From positions 32,501-67,500 of the forward strand of contig SEYY01000500.1 of assembly GCA_009176605.1 (NCBI GenBank): a stretch of 35,000 nt of DNA, read 5' to 3'. Positions 1 through 11,518 of the stretch are shown piece after piece. Within the stretch, counting starts at the first letter, position 1; every line of letters starts with the position of its first letter. A program made the position numbers and the translations under genes. The notes under the pieces were generated by a model. That model made no database searches, was not told the origin of the DNA, and saw only the letters and a list, made by a program, of their open reading frames with translations. The DNA is from Armadillidium nasatum (Eukaryota; Arthropoda; Malacostraca; Isopoda; Armadillidiidae).

Positions 1-1012
<1,012 letters not shown>

Positions 1013-1015
1013 ACC

Positions 1016-2228
1016 TCTGGTTATCAAAGGCCAGAGGCATGCCATATTCCACCAGAGTTGGGGGGGGGGGGAAATTCCTGAACCAGGGTCAAATTAAAGG
1101 CTGACATGTTCAGATACACAGCTTTTGAAAGTGTGCAAGTCAAAGGAAGTTGGGAAAACATATTAAGGGAGTATGTTACAGACGTTAACAATAGAGTACA
1201 TATAAGATTGAGTATAGTTATTTAATCCGTGGTCACAGAGTTGGACAGAGAAACAGTGAGACTGTATAGAATGGCATGTAGTACGATGCGTTAATGAAGG
1301 GGGAGATATGCGACTGTAGAGTTACGAAGAGCAGTGTCTGTTGTAATAGCAAAACTTTAAATGTTAAAGTTTTATACCAGACTATGGACAGCTTTCAGTA
1401 TGTTTAGCGCTATCACAGGATTCACTGAAAGGCCAAAACCTAATGAACCACGAATCTGAGTGAAAAGAAAGATCACAGTAGAGACTTGCTTACGAGAGCA
1501 ATACTAGTGATTCGTAATACTATAAGAATTGAAATGTTTCGAAATCTCAATGTTAAGGGGATAGATTTCAAAACTTTAGAAAGAATGGAGGTTAAAACAA
1601 TACGACGATAGTTAAGAGGGTTGTGTGGGATTCATCGTTTTTTTGCACATCCTGAATGAACCCGTGTTTCCATCTGGAAAGGATGGCCAAAATAGAAAGA
1701 CAGGAAATTTTTTTTACCACGGCCGGGGTGCAAGCTTGGAAGCGCAAGTTTTGAGAGCTACAGAAGGGATACCATCAGGTGCATATATCTTTTTAGTATT
1801 TTAATGTTTTGGAAAAATTAGTTTTAGGCATAAATGAGTTGGTGGAGGTGTTGGATTGTACCAGAATCGTCTATGGTGAAATTAAAGGCAAAGGTTTAAA
1901 CGAAGAGTTCATCTGTAACAGAAGATATGACAGTTGTCCCATTGGAAGATAATAGAGGAATGAAAGAGGAAGAAACAGAGTTAGAGTTGACATTTCTTGC
2001 AAGATGCCAGAATGAGCATGAAGAATAGGAACCAGAAGAATCAAATTTTTTTTGTACAGAGAAAAGAGTTTTTAAAGTATAACGAAAAATAGATCTTGCA
2101 CAGTTATGGAATGAAATTAAAGTAGCATGAGGTTTGGGAGTTGAAAGATAATTCATGAGAACAAGCAGAGTTAAACAAAGGTTTGTAGTTTTTGTTAAAG
2201 GAAAAGAATATAGAATATATGCTTCCAT

Positions 2229-2259
<31 letters not shown>

Positions 2260-3190
2260 CTCTCAGTTATGCGCTCTGCACACTCTGAAGGACCCTTACT
2301 TCTGAAGTATCATATCAAAGAAAATCAAAGAAGTACTGCACCAAGTCTGACCACTTAACAGCATCCGAAAAGTGAGAATCTTCCTTGTTTAAGACTTAGA
2401 AAAGATTGAAGAAGATGTAGAGAAGATGATCAGAGGAACTCAGAGGCTGAAAAAGTTTAATGGTATAAAGAGAAGGATATGAAGGTGAGAAAAAGTCAGT
2501 AGTGTTGGGTTAGTCTCCCAAGACAATCAGTGATGACTAGAGAGCTGCACCATCTGCTCAAGGTTTTTTTGGGTAGTGAACTGGAAGGCAAGTTTCACTG
2601 CTTTCTCTTGAAATCTAGAAGAATGTCTTTGACGGTTGTGAACATTGCAATGATGATTTCAGAAAAAGGAGAAGTGAAAATGTGATTTATTTTAAAGTTT
2701 TTAAAGTAAAAAAATTCAGGATCGAATTAAGAATCTTTGAAATTTAATCTTTTTAAGATTAGCAAGATAGGCTAAGTCACAAAGTGAAAAATTCAGAAGA
2801 CTTCAATTTGGAAATTGAAAACCTTGTTTCTATAGTATGAGAACAAAAACCGCCTTTGGTTGAAAATTGAGGGAATAGAGCAAGCAATCAAACATCTTAG
2901 GTAAGGTCTAGAAGAGAGGTGGTGTTCAGCAAAGTGGAAATTAACATGAAGACATCTAATGCAGAAATTTAAAAAAAAAAAAGTAGGCTGACAATTCCAT
3001 GACGACAACAACCCAACCACTGGATGCAGGCCCTGCAGGCAGCTTCAAGTGAGGATATAGGACAGGAGGAGATGAGTGAGGGGCAATTTTTTGAATACAC
3101 CCATCGTGACTTTGCTCCCCTTTGAATTTAAAAAATAAAATAAAGAAAAGAAAGTATAATGTGTGATCGTGTTTGAGGAATGTGAACAAT
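1016..3190 (-). mobile_element. Decayed jockey-like LINE (endonuclease to reverse transcriptase), copy 1
   Basis: Conceptual translation of the minus strand gives pieces in several frames that line up with the common decapod non-LTR element: an N-terminal endonuclease stretch containing NFHFAEHHLSSRPYL (about 2960-2890), a linker with FWHLARNVNSNSVSSSF then GTTVISSV (about 2000-1915), and RT motifs resembling SNYR..LTSILSK (about 1620-1570) and ALNILKAV in place of ALDISKAF (about 1410-1385). Many stops and frame changes show it is dead. A (GA)n tract lies inside at about 2230-2260. It sits antisense in the intron before the exon array. Clade (jockey versus relatives) is an inference from motifs; ends are approximate. 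Confidence 0.8.
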
Positions 3191-3342
3191 AAAAAAAAAG
3201 TGTTTACGTCTTCTGTAAAACATGGATTTGAAAATAAGAGGGTAAAAAAGGGGCATATTGCAATGGGATATCCTCTAACGCTCCATAGACCAAATGGGGA
3301 GTAATCTCATTACTTAGGATGCGCTACATCTTCCCCTGTATA

Positions 3343-3760
<418 letters not shown>

Positions 3761-3761
3761 A

Positions 3762-3800
<39 letters not shown>

Positions 3801-4196
3801 TGTGGTAAAATTAATTAAAAATAAAAATTAAGGCCTGCTTTTGTGCAATAATATTATCAGTATGATGTAATACCTTTTTAAAACAATATTTAAGACTTAT
3901 TGGGGAGAGAGGAACAGCGGTGTGATGATATCTGTTTTTTGACGTTAGAAAAATGGAATTAAAATTGTACTGTATTTTAAAATTAGGGGTGGGGACAAAT
4001 TATTGTTGATTCGAGGGATTCAAGAGTAAGACGACCCCCCCCGACCTTTCCTCCTTTTCATATCATTCTTCTTTTCTCCTTCAATGTCTTTCTCTTCTCT
4101 CTCTCGTATTTGAAACATGTTTTTCTTCCTGAATCAGCTTAAGTATATAAATAGAGAGATCTACCTGACGCCCATCTCTCTCTCTCTCCTTTGCAG

Positions 4197-4580
4197 TTGC
4201 TGGGGGGTTCCTTTGTCCCAGGGGTGATGGGAGCCCACGTCACGGGAGGAGCCCCACTCTGGCATATGAATCGTTCAGTATCGTCGTCTTCATCGACTTT
4301 GGCCGCTGCTGCCGCCATTGCAGCAGCGACAGCGTCTGACGATGCAATGCAGCAATCTAATTGGGAAGGTCACCACGTCCTCATGGGAGCGATCGGGGGT
4401 AGGGGGCCTTACAGACAGAGTCAGATCCGTACTCGGTTGTCTATTATAGAGTCCGACGTGAACAAACTGGAACTGCTTTCGAAGACTAATATATTGGGGC
4501 ATGAAGAAGTCGAGGAAAGGATTAGCCTTGAAGCAGGCGGAGAAAGCACACCTTCAGAAAGAATTAGATCGCTTGATTAG
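4197..4580 (+). CDS. Exon A0: non-finger alternative terminal exon (candidate)
   Basis: A strong acceptor (a (TC)n tract ending TTTGCAG at 4191-4196) opens phase 0, as in the finger exons. The product starts LLGGSFVPG and has the same kind of Ser- and Ala-rich leader (SSSSS, then AAAAAIAAA) seen in its neighbours, but no zinc finger and no cysteine. It ends with a charged stretch containing IESDVNKLELLSK. The next frame (4501-4773) looks at least as protein-like: a basic, coiled-coil-like run including AEKAHLQKELDRL, then an Asn/Ser-rich tail. The tail may therefore belong to this exon through a frame change near 4450-4575. Some lola-type genes have finger-less isoforms, which would fit. It could also be an internal exon or a chance open frame. 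Confidence 0.45.
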   Translation: MLGGSFVPGVMGAHVTGGAPLWHMNRSVSSSSSTLAAAAAIAAATASDDAMQQSNWEGHHVLMGAIGGRGPYRQSQIRTRLSIIESDVNKLELLSKTNILGHEEVEERISLEAGGESTPSERIRSLD

Positions 4581-5244
4581 CGGCCAAATGAGGCAGAGGA
4601 AGTTTCGAGCAAAATTGAAAATGATGACGGATGTGGCACGTAGCGCGATAAATAATAATAATAATAGAAATAATAATAATAAAAATAACGATAGGAATAA
4701 TAGCAACAATAGTAGTAGCAGTAATAGTAATAATAATAGCAGTAGTGGGAGTAATAGGTTTTTAAATTTATAGGTATAGTAAGGAACCTTCATATTTTTA
4801 TTCAGTTATCCATAATCTATTATTATTATTAAGGAGAGGTGATTTATATTATCAGTTTTTGTTTTTGAGATTTATTATTATTATTATTATTATTTTTATT
4901 ATTGTTGTTGCTTAAATAGTTTAACAGTTCGACCACATTTTTAATAGCGAGATATTATTATTTATGGTTTATTTACTTTTTTTTTTTTTTAATATTTTTT
5001 TTTTTTTTTTTTTTTGAGGCAAAGGTGAACCTTAAGAGGGGGGGGGAGAGAGAGAGTTTGGTTGAGGATTATTTATTTAATGCATACACCTAACGCTAAT
5101 TTCACTTATTTATACTTTGAGAAAGGTCTTGTGTATGTATGTTATTCCTTTGCTTATTTGTACGTTTGTGTGAATGAGTGATAAATGTCGAAGTGTTATA
5201 TTTTGAAGAGTCTAAAGAAGGTATTCTCCTGTGCTTTGTTGCAG

Positions 5245-5589
5245 GGGCTGATTCCCGACCTTCCTTTTCACCCGATGGTTCTGTTGGATGAAGTAGGGTC
5301 TCTTAGGCCCCATATGTGCAACTTCTGTGGGAGGCGCTTTAAAAGGAAAGACCATCGCTTGGAGCACGAGCGTATCCATACGGGGGAGAGGCCGTTTGTG
5401 TGTGGTGTGTGTGGTCGTGCTTTCATTCAGAAACACCAGTTAGTGTCACATAGTCGTCGAAAACACGAGAGCAGGGGGCGTTCCTCTGTTGCCGCCGGAA
5501 GTAGCGGGTCTCTTTATCTTCAGCAAGCAACAGCACGAAGGAGGAGGAGGGAATTTAGGTCGGCGGCAGCATGCCTTAGTTGGTGGTGA
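5245..5589 (+). CDS. Exon A1: alternative C2H2 zinc-finger terminal exon
   Basis: Acceptor TTTGTTGCAG at 5235-5244; phase 0, product begins GLIPDLPF, 114 residues. Finger 1 (residues 25-45) is C-x2-C-x12-H-x3-H with helix RKDHRLE, where the usual core Leu is an Arg and Leu is one place later. The linker HTGERP leads to finger 2 (about 53-74, H-x4-H). DNA binding by the C-terminal tail of a nuclear regulator is inferred from the fingers. The exon-frame stop is at 5587, but the next frame stays open, Ser/Thr-rich, to 5905 and looks coding, so the true tail may be longer. An AATAAA at 6011-6016 would suit the longer form. Confidence 0.88.
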   Translation, partial: GLIPDLPFHPMVLLDEVGSLRPHMCNFCGRRFKRKDHRLEHERIHTGERPFVCGVCGRAFIQKHQLVSHSRRKHESRGRSSVAAGSSGSLYLQQATARRRRREFRSAAACLSWW

Positions 5590-5905
5590 CTTCACTTTAC
5601 CTGTGTACTTAAAAAGTTCTACAAGCAACACAACGACCTCCACTTCAACTATCGTTACTAGTACGACAGCTTCTCCAAACGTCACTATAGTCGGAGAACG
5701 TTTTCTCACCACCTCCACATCTATGGAGTTTGTACCGTCATCAGCTTCGTCGCCTTCGTCATTATCTTCTCTCGCCTTAACGCCTTCTATAGATGCTTTC
5801 CCTTTGCCTCATCAGCATCAGCAACTCGATAGTGGTAGCAGCAATAATAATAATAATAGTAATAGTAACACATTAATGCTTGGGCAGGAAGAGGTTTTAC
5901 AGTAA
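5590..5905 (+). CDS. Out-of-frame Ser/Thr-rich extension following exon A1 (candidate)
   Basis: One base forward of the A1 finger frame, an open stretch from about 5462 runs to the stop at 5903-5905. Past the A1 stop it encodes a tail with clusters such as STSNTTTSTSTIVTS, SSASSPSSLSSL and HQHQQL, then an Asn/Ser run, a composition like the leaders of the other exons. No acceptor is evident at its head, so it is best explained as the A1 tail displaced by an indel (assembly error or real), or as 3'UTR that happens to be open. Confidence 0.35.
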
Positions 5906-6010
5906 GGTGCCATTATTATAGTAGGATATGATTCAGATGATTCAGTCAGGATTAAGGGTGGCTGGGAGGGGGTGTTAGTAGCAAAAGCCATTAATTTCGT
6001 TAGGCATTAT

Positions 6011-6016
6011 AATAAA
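6011..6016 (+). promoter_or_regulatory. Putative poly(A) signal for exon A1
   Basis: AATAAA about 105 bp beyond the end of the out-of-frame A1 tail and just before a (TA)n tract. Position is suitable for the A1 isoform; not otherwise supported. Confidence 0.35.
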
Positions 6017-6022
6017 AACTGG

Positions 6023-6157
<135 letters not shown>

Positions 6158-6235
6158 CGGGGAAGGGGATTAATTTGCAACTGAAAATAAGTGACAATGT
6201 CAAACATTAGCTTTGATTTATTTTATTATTAGTGA

Positions 6236-6353
<118 letters not shown>

Positions 6354-6605
6354 ACGGGGAAGAGGTTCTATTTTTTTGAAATTGTGTTTTCCAAAACATT
6401 TTTTGAATTATCATATATTATAAGGAAGTAATTTTGAAAATGAGCGAATGAGAAAGAGAGAGAGAGAGAGAATATAAAGAATAGGGAAGGTGTGTGTGTG
6501 TGTATCTTTCTGAAAAGGGTAAATGAGGGGGATAAAGGGGAAGTGACTTCGCATTTAATGTTAGGAAAAATACTTATAAGAATGTTGTTAATTATTATTA
6601 GGTAG

Positions 6606-6725
<120 letters not shown>

Positions 6726-6860
6726 TCGTATGTATTAGTTTTACTGATGTGATAATTTTTATATATATATTATATACATATATTTAATATAGTTTTTTGT
6801 TTAATAGATTTTTATTATGTTAAATGGAAAGAAGCTTCTTTGATAGAATTTATACTTTTC

Positions 6861-6900
<40 letters not shown>

Positions 6901-7429
6901 ACCCAAATGTGGCAAATATAATTTTTTTATATATAGATATTTGCATTTTACCAAGTTTAATATATGTATTTGCTAAAAAAAATTATCAAATGGTGTTCCT
7001 TTGAAATTTTTTTTATATTTTTTTTTTAAAATCATATTTTAGAGAACATTTAATTTCTTCCCTCGGTGCTACGTTTTACAGAAATGATTTATTCTAGGAG
7101 ATAGATAGAGAGTTTTCATATAATATAATTTGGGGTTTCCAAAATGATAGCGAGTGTGGTTGCTTTTCAGAATGATAGGAGTGTATGTAGATGTTTTTTT
7201 TAAATGCTTATGAAAGTTGAGGCAGGCAGTTAAAAAAAAGTTCTTCGTTACCTGTCTTCATAACAGTCACTGAAATGAGGCATAACTTTTATGTAGTCTC
7301 GAAAAAAATTAAACCTTTTTTTAATACTCGTTAAAGCAGTAGTAGAATTTAAGGTTCTTTTATTGTATCATCATTTTCTTTAATAAGCTGATATCGGGCA
7401 CTGAAAAAGCCTTCTTTCTTCGTTTACAG

Positions 7430-7864
7430 GCAGTGCCTGGCTGGATAGGTAAATTGGACATATGCGGCGACTTGTTATACAGGTCTCTGAAGCTCCGCGT
7501 GACGGGTTATCCTCCTCCTCCTCTTCCTCCTCAACATCACCACCACCAAAACCTTTCTCATCACGATCACCACCATAATAAAACAACTCATTCTCCCACT
7601 AGAAAAGTGTCTTCTCAGATGGCTCCAAGCCTGCCATCCTCGAATTCGAACTCGGCGGATAGACCTTTTGTGTGTCAGTTTTGTGATAATAGGTTCAAAA
7701 CTAAGCAGCATTTGGTGCAACACGTTCGATTGCATACTGGGGAGAAACCGTACGTGTGTTCCTATTGTTTTGAGAGGTTCTCTCAACTTACTCCCTTACA
7801 GAGGCACAGAGTTAAAGTTCATCAGAAGGGACATGTTGAAAGAGAGGCTGAGAGAAGAATTTAA
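7430..7864 (+). CDS. Exon A2: alternative C2H2 zinc-finger terminal exon, His-rich leader
   Basis: Acceptor CTTCGTTTACAG ends at 7429; phase 0, product begins AVPGWIGKLD, 144 residues. The leader has a Pro run, then a His-rich stretch (about residues 36-49, HHHH, HHDHHH). Finger 1 at residues 82-102 (helix TKQHLVQ) and finger 2 at 110-131 (H-x4-H) are joined by the standard HTGEKP linker. The basic tail ends EREAERRI. An AATAAA overlaps the stop. Confidence 0.9.
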   Translation, partial: AVPGWIGKLDICGDLLYRSLKLRVTGYPPPPLPPQHHHHQNLSHHDHHHNKTTHSPTRKVSSQMAPSLPSSNSNSADRPFVCQFCDNRFKTKQHLVQHVRLHTGEKPYVCSYCFERFSQLTPLQRHRVKVHQKGHVEREAERRI

Positions 7865-7869
7865 ATAAA
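7864..7869 (+). promoter_or_regulatory. Possible poly(A) signal at the A2 stop
   Basis: AATAAA overlapping the last base of the A2 stop codon. It would give a very short 3'UTR; could be chance in AT-rich DNA. Confidence 0.3.
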
Positions 7870-8019
7870 AAGAATAAGAGATTGCTAATGAATGGTTATT
7901 GGGAATTATTTATTTATTAATTATTTATTATTATTATTATTATTTATGGGTTATAAAGTTTTAAAAGTGAAAGATAAAAAAAAAGTTTATAACTCACTTG
8001 GGATCTCTTATTCTTGCAG

Positions 8020-8469
8020 AGTGGGAGGCTGTCAAATGAAGCAGTACTGTCTCCTCCTCCTCCTCCTCTTCCTTCCGATTCCCTTGTTGTTGCCCCTACC
8101 TCTTCCTCTTCCTATTCAGTTTCTCCCTTCTGGAGGACGAAAAAATTACCTATTGAGTTGCTTGCTGAAGAGGTTAGCTTTTCTCCAAGTAATAAAACGT
8201 TTGATTTTAGATACAAGGAAGATTATAGAGAATTTTACAACTCTTCATTGAATCATTTATCTGTCCGAGGGTTTGAAACCCTTCTCGATAGACCGTTTAA
8301 ATGCTCTTATTGTCCTATGAGTTTTAAACGAAAATATACGCTACAAGAACATGTGAGAATTCATTTGGGACAGCGCCCTTATTCTTGTTCCACTTGCGGT
8401 AAATCTTTCACACAAAGTAGTTCACTTGGAAAGCATTTGAAAGTGTGTTTTAAAAAATTTTTCTTATAA
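8020..8469 (+). CDS. Exon A3: alternative zinc-finger terminal exon (C2H2 + C2HC)
   Basis: Acceptor CTTATTCTTGCAG ends at 8019; phase 0, product begins SGRLSNEAVL, 149 residues. A Pro run (12-16) and Ser run precede an acidic, aromatic stretch. Finger 1 spans residues 95-115 (helix RKYTLQE, the only one of the A1-A11 two-finger set without His at helix +3). The linker is LGQRP rather than TGEKP. Finger 2 (123-143) is C-x2-C-x12-H-x3-C, a C2HC variant. Poly(A) signal AATAAA lies about 60 bp past the stop. Confidence 0.9.
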   Translation, partial: SGRLSNEAVLSPPPPPLPSDSLVVAPTSSSSYSVSPFWRTKKLPIELLAEEVSFSPSNKTFDFRYKEDYREFYNSSLNHLSVRGFETLLDRPFKCSYCPMSFKRKYTLQEHVRIHLGQRPYSCSTCGKSFTQSSSLGKHLKVCFKKFFL

Positions 8470-8527
8470 TTATTTTCGGATGTGAAAAGCACAATTTTTT
8501 TCAAAACAAACTTATCACAATCACTGA

Positions 8528-8533
8528 AATAAA
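8528..8533 (+). promoter_or_regulatory. Putative poly(A) signal for exon A3
   Basis: AATAAA 58 bp downstream of the A3 stop, before the acceptor of A4. Confidence 0.5.
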
Positions 8534-8690
8534 CCTAATTTTGCATGAAATAATTGTCTCCCTCCAGTCCCTCCCCTTTACCAGTTTTGCGCCCTCTACT
8601 GTTAAGTTTTTTTTTTGTTTGTTTGTGTAATTCACCGCCCCCACCACTCGTTTATGATCTGTTAAGAGGTCTTTCACTCTGTTGTTTCAG

Positions 8691-9333
8691 AGGATTGACG
8701 GTGGTGGGGTGGCTGTGATGGTTACAGCAAGTCAACTACTATCTGAGCCTGCCTGCAACATCATCATCTATCTGTGGTGGGTTTGAGTCTCAGCAATACT
8801 CTACTGTTGAATTGTCTTTACCGGGGACGCCGAATCGCTCCAGCATACCCAGTTCATCTGTTGTAGCTACTAGTACTTCTAATCCTGTACCTGTAACAAG
8901 TATCGCTACATCCTTATCTGGGACATTACCAATAGATGTTCCCTCAGTTTACAGGTTACTCTTAGAATCATCTTCAGGAGGAAGTGGTGGTATTTGTAGT
9001 AGTAATTCTCAGCACCATTCTAGAAATACAGGACAGTTGCTTAAATTCTCCTCTTCCCCACCTTCATCCTCTACCGTCACAGTAACCAACCTTCCTATTT
9101 CCTGCGAGGATGGGGACCAGCACCATAGGCCTTTCCCTTGTAAGTTCTGCGAAGCAAGGTTCAAGAAAAAGCAACATCTGCAAAATCATGAACGAATACA
9201 TACTGGGGAGAAGTATGTGTGTTATTTATGTGGACAGGGCTTTAGTCGCTTACATATTCTTAAGCATCATGTCAATAGAAAACATGTTTCGGATGGGATA
9301 ACTACTTCTTCCTCTATGATTCAGCATAACTAA
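8691..9333 (+). CDS. Exon A4: alternative C2H2 zinc-finger terminal exon with frame problem near its start
   Basis: The strong acceptor (CTCTGTTGTTTCAG, ending 8690) opens a phase-0 frame that meets a stop near 8786. The finger-bearing frame, one base forward, is open from about 8719 and reaches phase 0 only if a weaker AG at 8726-8727 is used (start 8728, about 201 residues). So either the weak acceptor is real or there is a 1-base discrepancy between 8691 and about 8785. The leader is Ser-rich ([10 protein letters not shown]). Finger 1 has helix KKQHLQN. The linker HTGEKYVC lacks the usual Pro, making it one residue short. Finger 2 is C-x2-C-x12-H-x4-H (helix RLHILKH). Confidence 0.82.
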
Positions 9334-9449
9334 TTACGTTAGATATAAAAGGAAAAAAAAAATTAATATACATTAAATTAAAAATATTAATTCCCAAAGA
9401 TTTGTTATTCAGAATGTAAATATATATATATATATATATTAACTTTGTA

Positions 9450-9455
9450 AATAAA
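9450..9455 (+). promoter_or_regulatory. Putative poly(A) signal for exon A4
   Basis: AATAAA about 117 bp past the A4 stop, just after a short (TA)n at about 9420-9440. Confidence 0.45.
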
Positions 9456-9575
9456 CTTACATTTGTATATACACGTTACTATTGTTACCTTCAATTCTTA
9501 TTACGTTAAACTAATGGTTGATTAGGTGTATGTATAAAATTTACATGTGTAGTATGTGTGTGTTGCAGTTTTACT

Positions 9576-9577
9576 GG

Positions 9578-9626
<49 letters not shown>
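9576..9626. repeat. (ATT)n microsatellite
   Basis: About 50 bp of ATT repeat between A4 and A5. It follows a TGTTGCAG that resembles an acceptor but opens only a poly-Ile frame. Confidence 0.95.
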
Positions 9627-9627
<1 letters not shown>

Positions 9628-9711
9628 ACGTGAGTACAGTTTTTAAAGGTAAAGTCGGGTTTTAGTGTAGGAAAGAATCGCGTGTTAAGGTTAGCGATTT
9701 TTCCCTTGCAG

Positions 9712-9984
9712 AATTTGCTGGTAAACCCTTTGAATTACATTGAATCTACGTTGATTGCTTCTCAGGAATTTTTATTAAAAAGCTGCTCTTCCTCCTCCTC
9801 TTCCCTATTATCAGCCAATAATGAAGAGGTCCTTCGTCCGTACGTTTGTGAAATATGTCATATGCGATTTAAGCTGAAGCATCATGTTGGGCAACACATG
9901 CGAGTCCACACAGGCGAACGGCCGTACCTTTGTTCCAAATGTGGTAAAACATTTTCCCAGCAGGGTAACAGGAAGTGTTCATGA
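9712..9984 (+). CDS. Exon A5: alternative zinc-finger terminal exon with broken second finger
   Basis: Acceptor TTTTTCCCTTGCAG ends at 9711; phase 0, product begins NLLVNPLNYI, 90 residues. Ser-rich leader, then finger 1 at residues 46-66 (helix LKHHVGQ) and linker HTGERP. Finger 2 starts normally (Cys74, Cys77, FSQQ) but the frame ends GNRKCS and stops before any His. Skipping one G of the GGG at about 9963-9965 restores C-x2-C-x12-H-x3-C exactly, followed by CFGRAENN and a stop, closely resembling the tail of A3. A one-base frameshift (assembly or real) is therefore likelier than natural truncation. A GGTAAC at the same spot could also be a splice donor, but no completing exon was found downstream. 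Confidence 0.8.
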   Translation, partial: NLLVNPLNYIESTLIASQEFLLKSCSSSSSSLLSANNEEVLRPYVCEICHMRFKLKHHVGQHMRVHTGERPYLCSKCGKTFSQQGNRKCS

Positions 9985-10225
9985 AAGTAAATGTTTTGGA
10001 AGGGCTGAAAATAATTTTAATTAACAAAGCGACATTTGGTAATAAGAGTAAATGATTTAATCGCAACACAGGTCGGGTTCTTTACTTGTATTGCAATTTA
10101 ATTTTCATCAGTTTACTTCGTTTAATGTGGTGGTGATTTAAATTTAAAATTCTTTATTTTTTATTAATTATTAAAACCTAATATAAAAAGGATGAGAGGC
10201 TAAGAAGACAATCTTGCTTCTTCAG

Positions 10226-10501
10226 GACCTTGCAAGAAGATATTCTATTGGAGGAGGAGAAACTTCTTGGTGGCTGCCTTCATCTTGGTCTTCTTTATCG
10301 AGGTCTGCCCTAACTGATTTAGAAAAAAAGCACTCTTGCCCTTTCTGCTTTAAAAGTTTCCACCGTCGTGATCACCTTCGCCAGCACGTGAGGATTCATA
10401 CTGGAGAAAAGCCATACAAATGTCCCGCCTGTGGTAGAGAATTTAATCAAAGGACACCTCTTATTTCTCATAAAAAGAAGTGTTCCCTTTTACTTTCCTG
10501 A
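10226..10501 (+). CDS. Exon A6: alternative zinc-finger terminal exon (C2H2 + C2HC)
   Basis: Acceptor CTTGCTTCTTCAG ends at 10225; phase 0, product begins DLARRYSIGG, 91 residues, the second-shortest leader of the set. Finger 1 at residues 38-58 has helix RRDHLRQ, the Zif268 finger-2-like RxDHL type. Linker HTGEKP. Finger 2 (66-86) ends H-x3-C, a C2HC variant, then SLLLS. Confidence 0.9.
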   Translation, partial: DLARRYSIGGGETSWWLPSSWSSLSRSALTDLEKKHSCPFCFKSFHRRDHLRQHVRIHTGEKPYKCPACGREFNQRTPLISHKKKCSLLLS

Positions 10502-10986
10502 AGAGTACTTTTTTTCATCTCACAAAAGGACTCTTCCTAATTGATTTGTTCGTCAAGTAGATCAGTAATAGACGATTTTTAAAATTTTTCCAAAAGTTGG
10601 CATCACTAATATTTTTATTTTTATATAAACCATAAAATTTTTTTAATTTTATCTGAATATATTTGAGGCTACTGTTAGAGGTACTCACTGAAATCAGAAG
10701 TGATCATACTACAAACTTCAATATAGTCCTGTAATTTTCTCTACTTTTTTTTCAGTTTTCGATTAATAATACTAATTAGGTTCTGTATTAAGCAATGAAT
10801 TAAAGCTGAAAATGTGTAGGCTGAAGAAAGGGGTTATCTCTATGTCTATATATTTATCATCAGTGGTGCTTAAGAGTAATTAAAATGAAGGTTGTTCGTG
10901 TCGTCATTACATCTACACAGATATTAAGATCACACACTTCTCGTGTGTGCATCCTGCGCCGCATGTAATTGCACCATCTCTTGCAG

Positions 10987-11289
10987 GTGAATGATGTCGC
11001 CTCTCTTAAACCACATCTCTCTCGTGAGCTTTGGCCTACAGGGGCAAGTTCTTATCCACTCTCACATACCTGTTCGACATCAACAGTTTCAGATGAAATG
11101 TCAACTGGGAGTACTCATAGCAGACCTTACTCCTGCAGATTCTGTTTCAAGCGATTTAAGAGGAGAGATCATCTTACCATTCACGTTCGTCAACATACAG
11201 GGGAACGACCATTTATATGTACTCGTTGTGGCAAAAGGTTTATTCAGATGAATGGACTAAAGTACCATTTAAATAATATATGTATATAG
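10987..11289 (+). CDS. Exon A7: alternative zinc-finger terminal exon (C2H2 + C2HC)
   Basis: Acceptor CATCTCTTGCAG ends at 10986; phase 0, product begins VNDVASLKPH, 100 residues. Ser/Thr-rich leader. Finger 1 at residues 50-70 with helix RRDHLTI; linker HTGERP; finger 2 at 78-99 is C-x2-C-x12-H-x4-C, one residue before the C-terminus. Confidence 0.9.
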   Translation: MNDVASLKPHLSRELWPTGASSYPLSHTCSTSTVSDEMSTGSTHSRPYSCRFCFKRFKRRDHLTIHVRQHTGERPFICTRCGKRFIQMNGLKYHLNNICI

Positions 11290-11518
11290 AAGTAATTATT
11301 ATTTGGATATTTTTCTATCTACATTTTTCAAAATTTATAAATCAAAGATATTTTTTAATTACTTAAAACAAAACTTACCAGTATAATCGTTTGTGGTACT
11401 CTATTTTGACAGGGCTTGGTGGTGGTATATTTTTGACTCTGGTTGAAAGATAGAAGGTGGAAGTACTCCTGGTGGGGTGCGGAATGATAGTGTTTAAGAG
11501 TTAAAATGTTTATTGCAG

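Noticed and set aside
4290-4502. Minus-strand frame opposite A0
   Set aside because: Shadow of the plus-strand exon; no start context or features.
9541-9650. TGTTGCAG followed by an open phase-0 frame
   Set aside because: The frame is only poly-Ile from an (ATT)n repeat and stops soon after; no finger.
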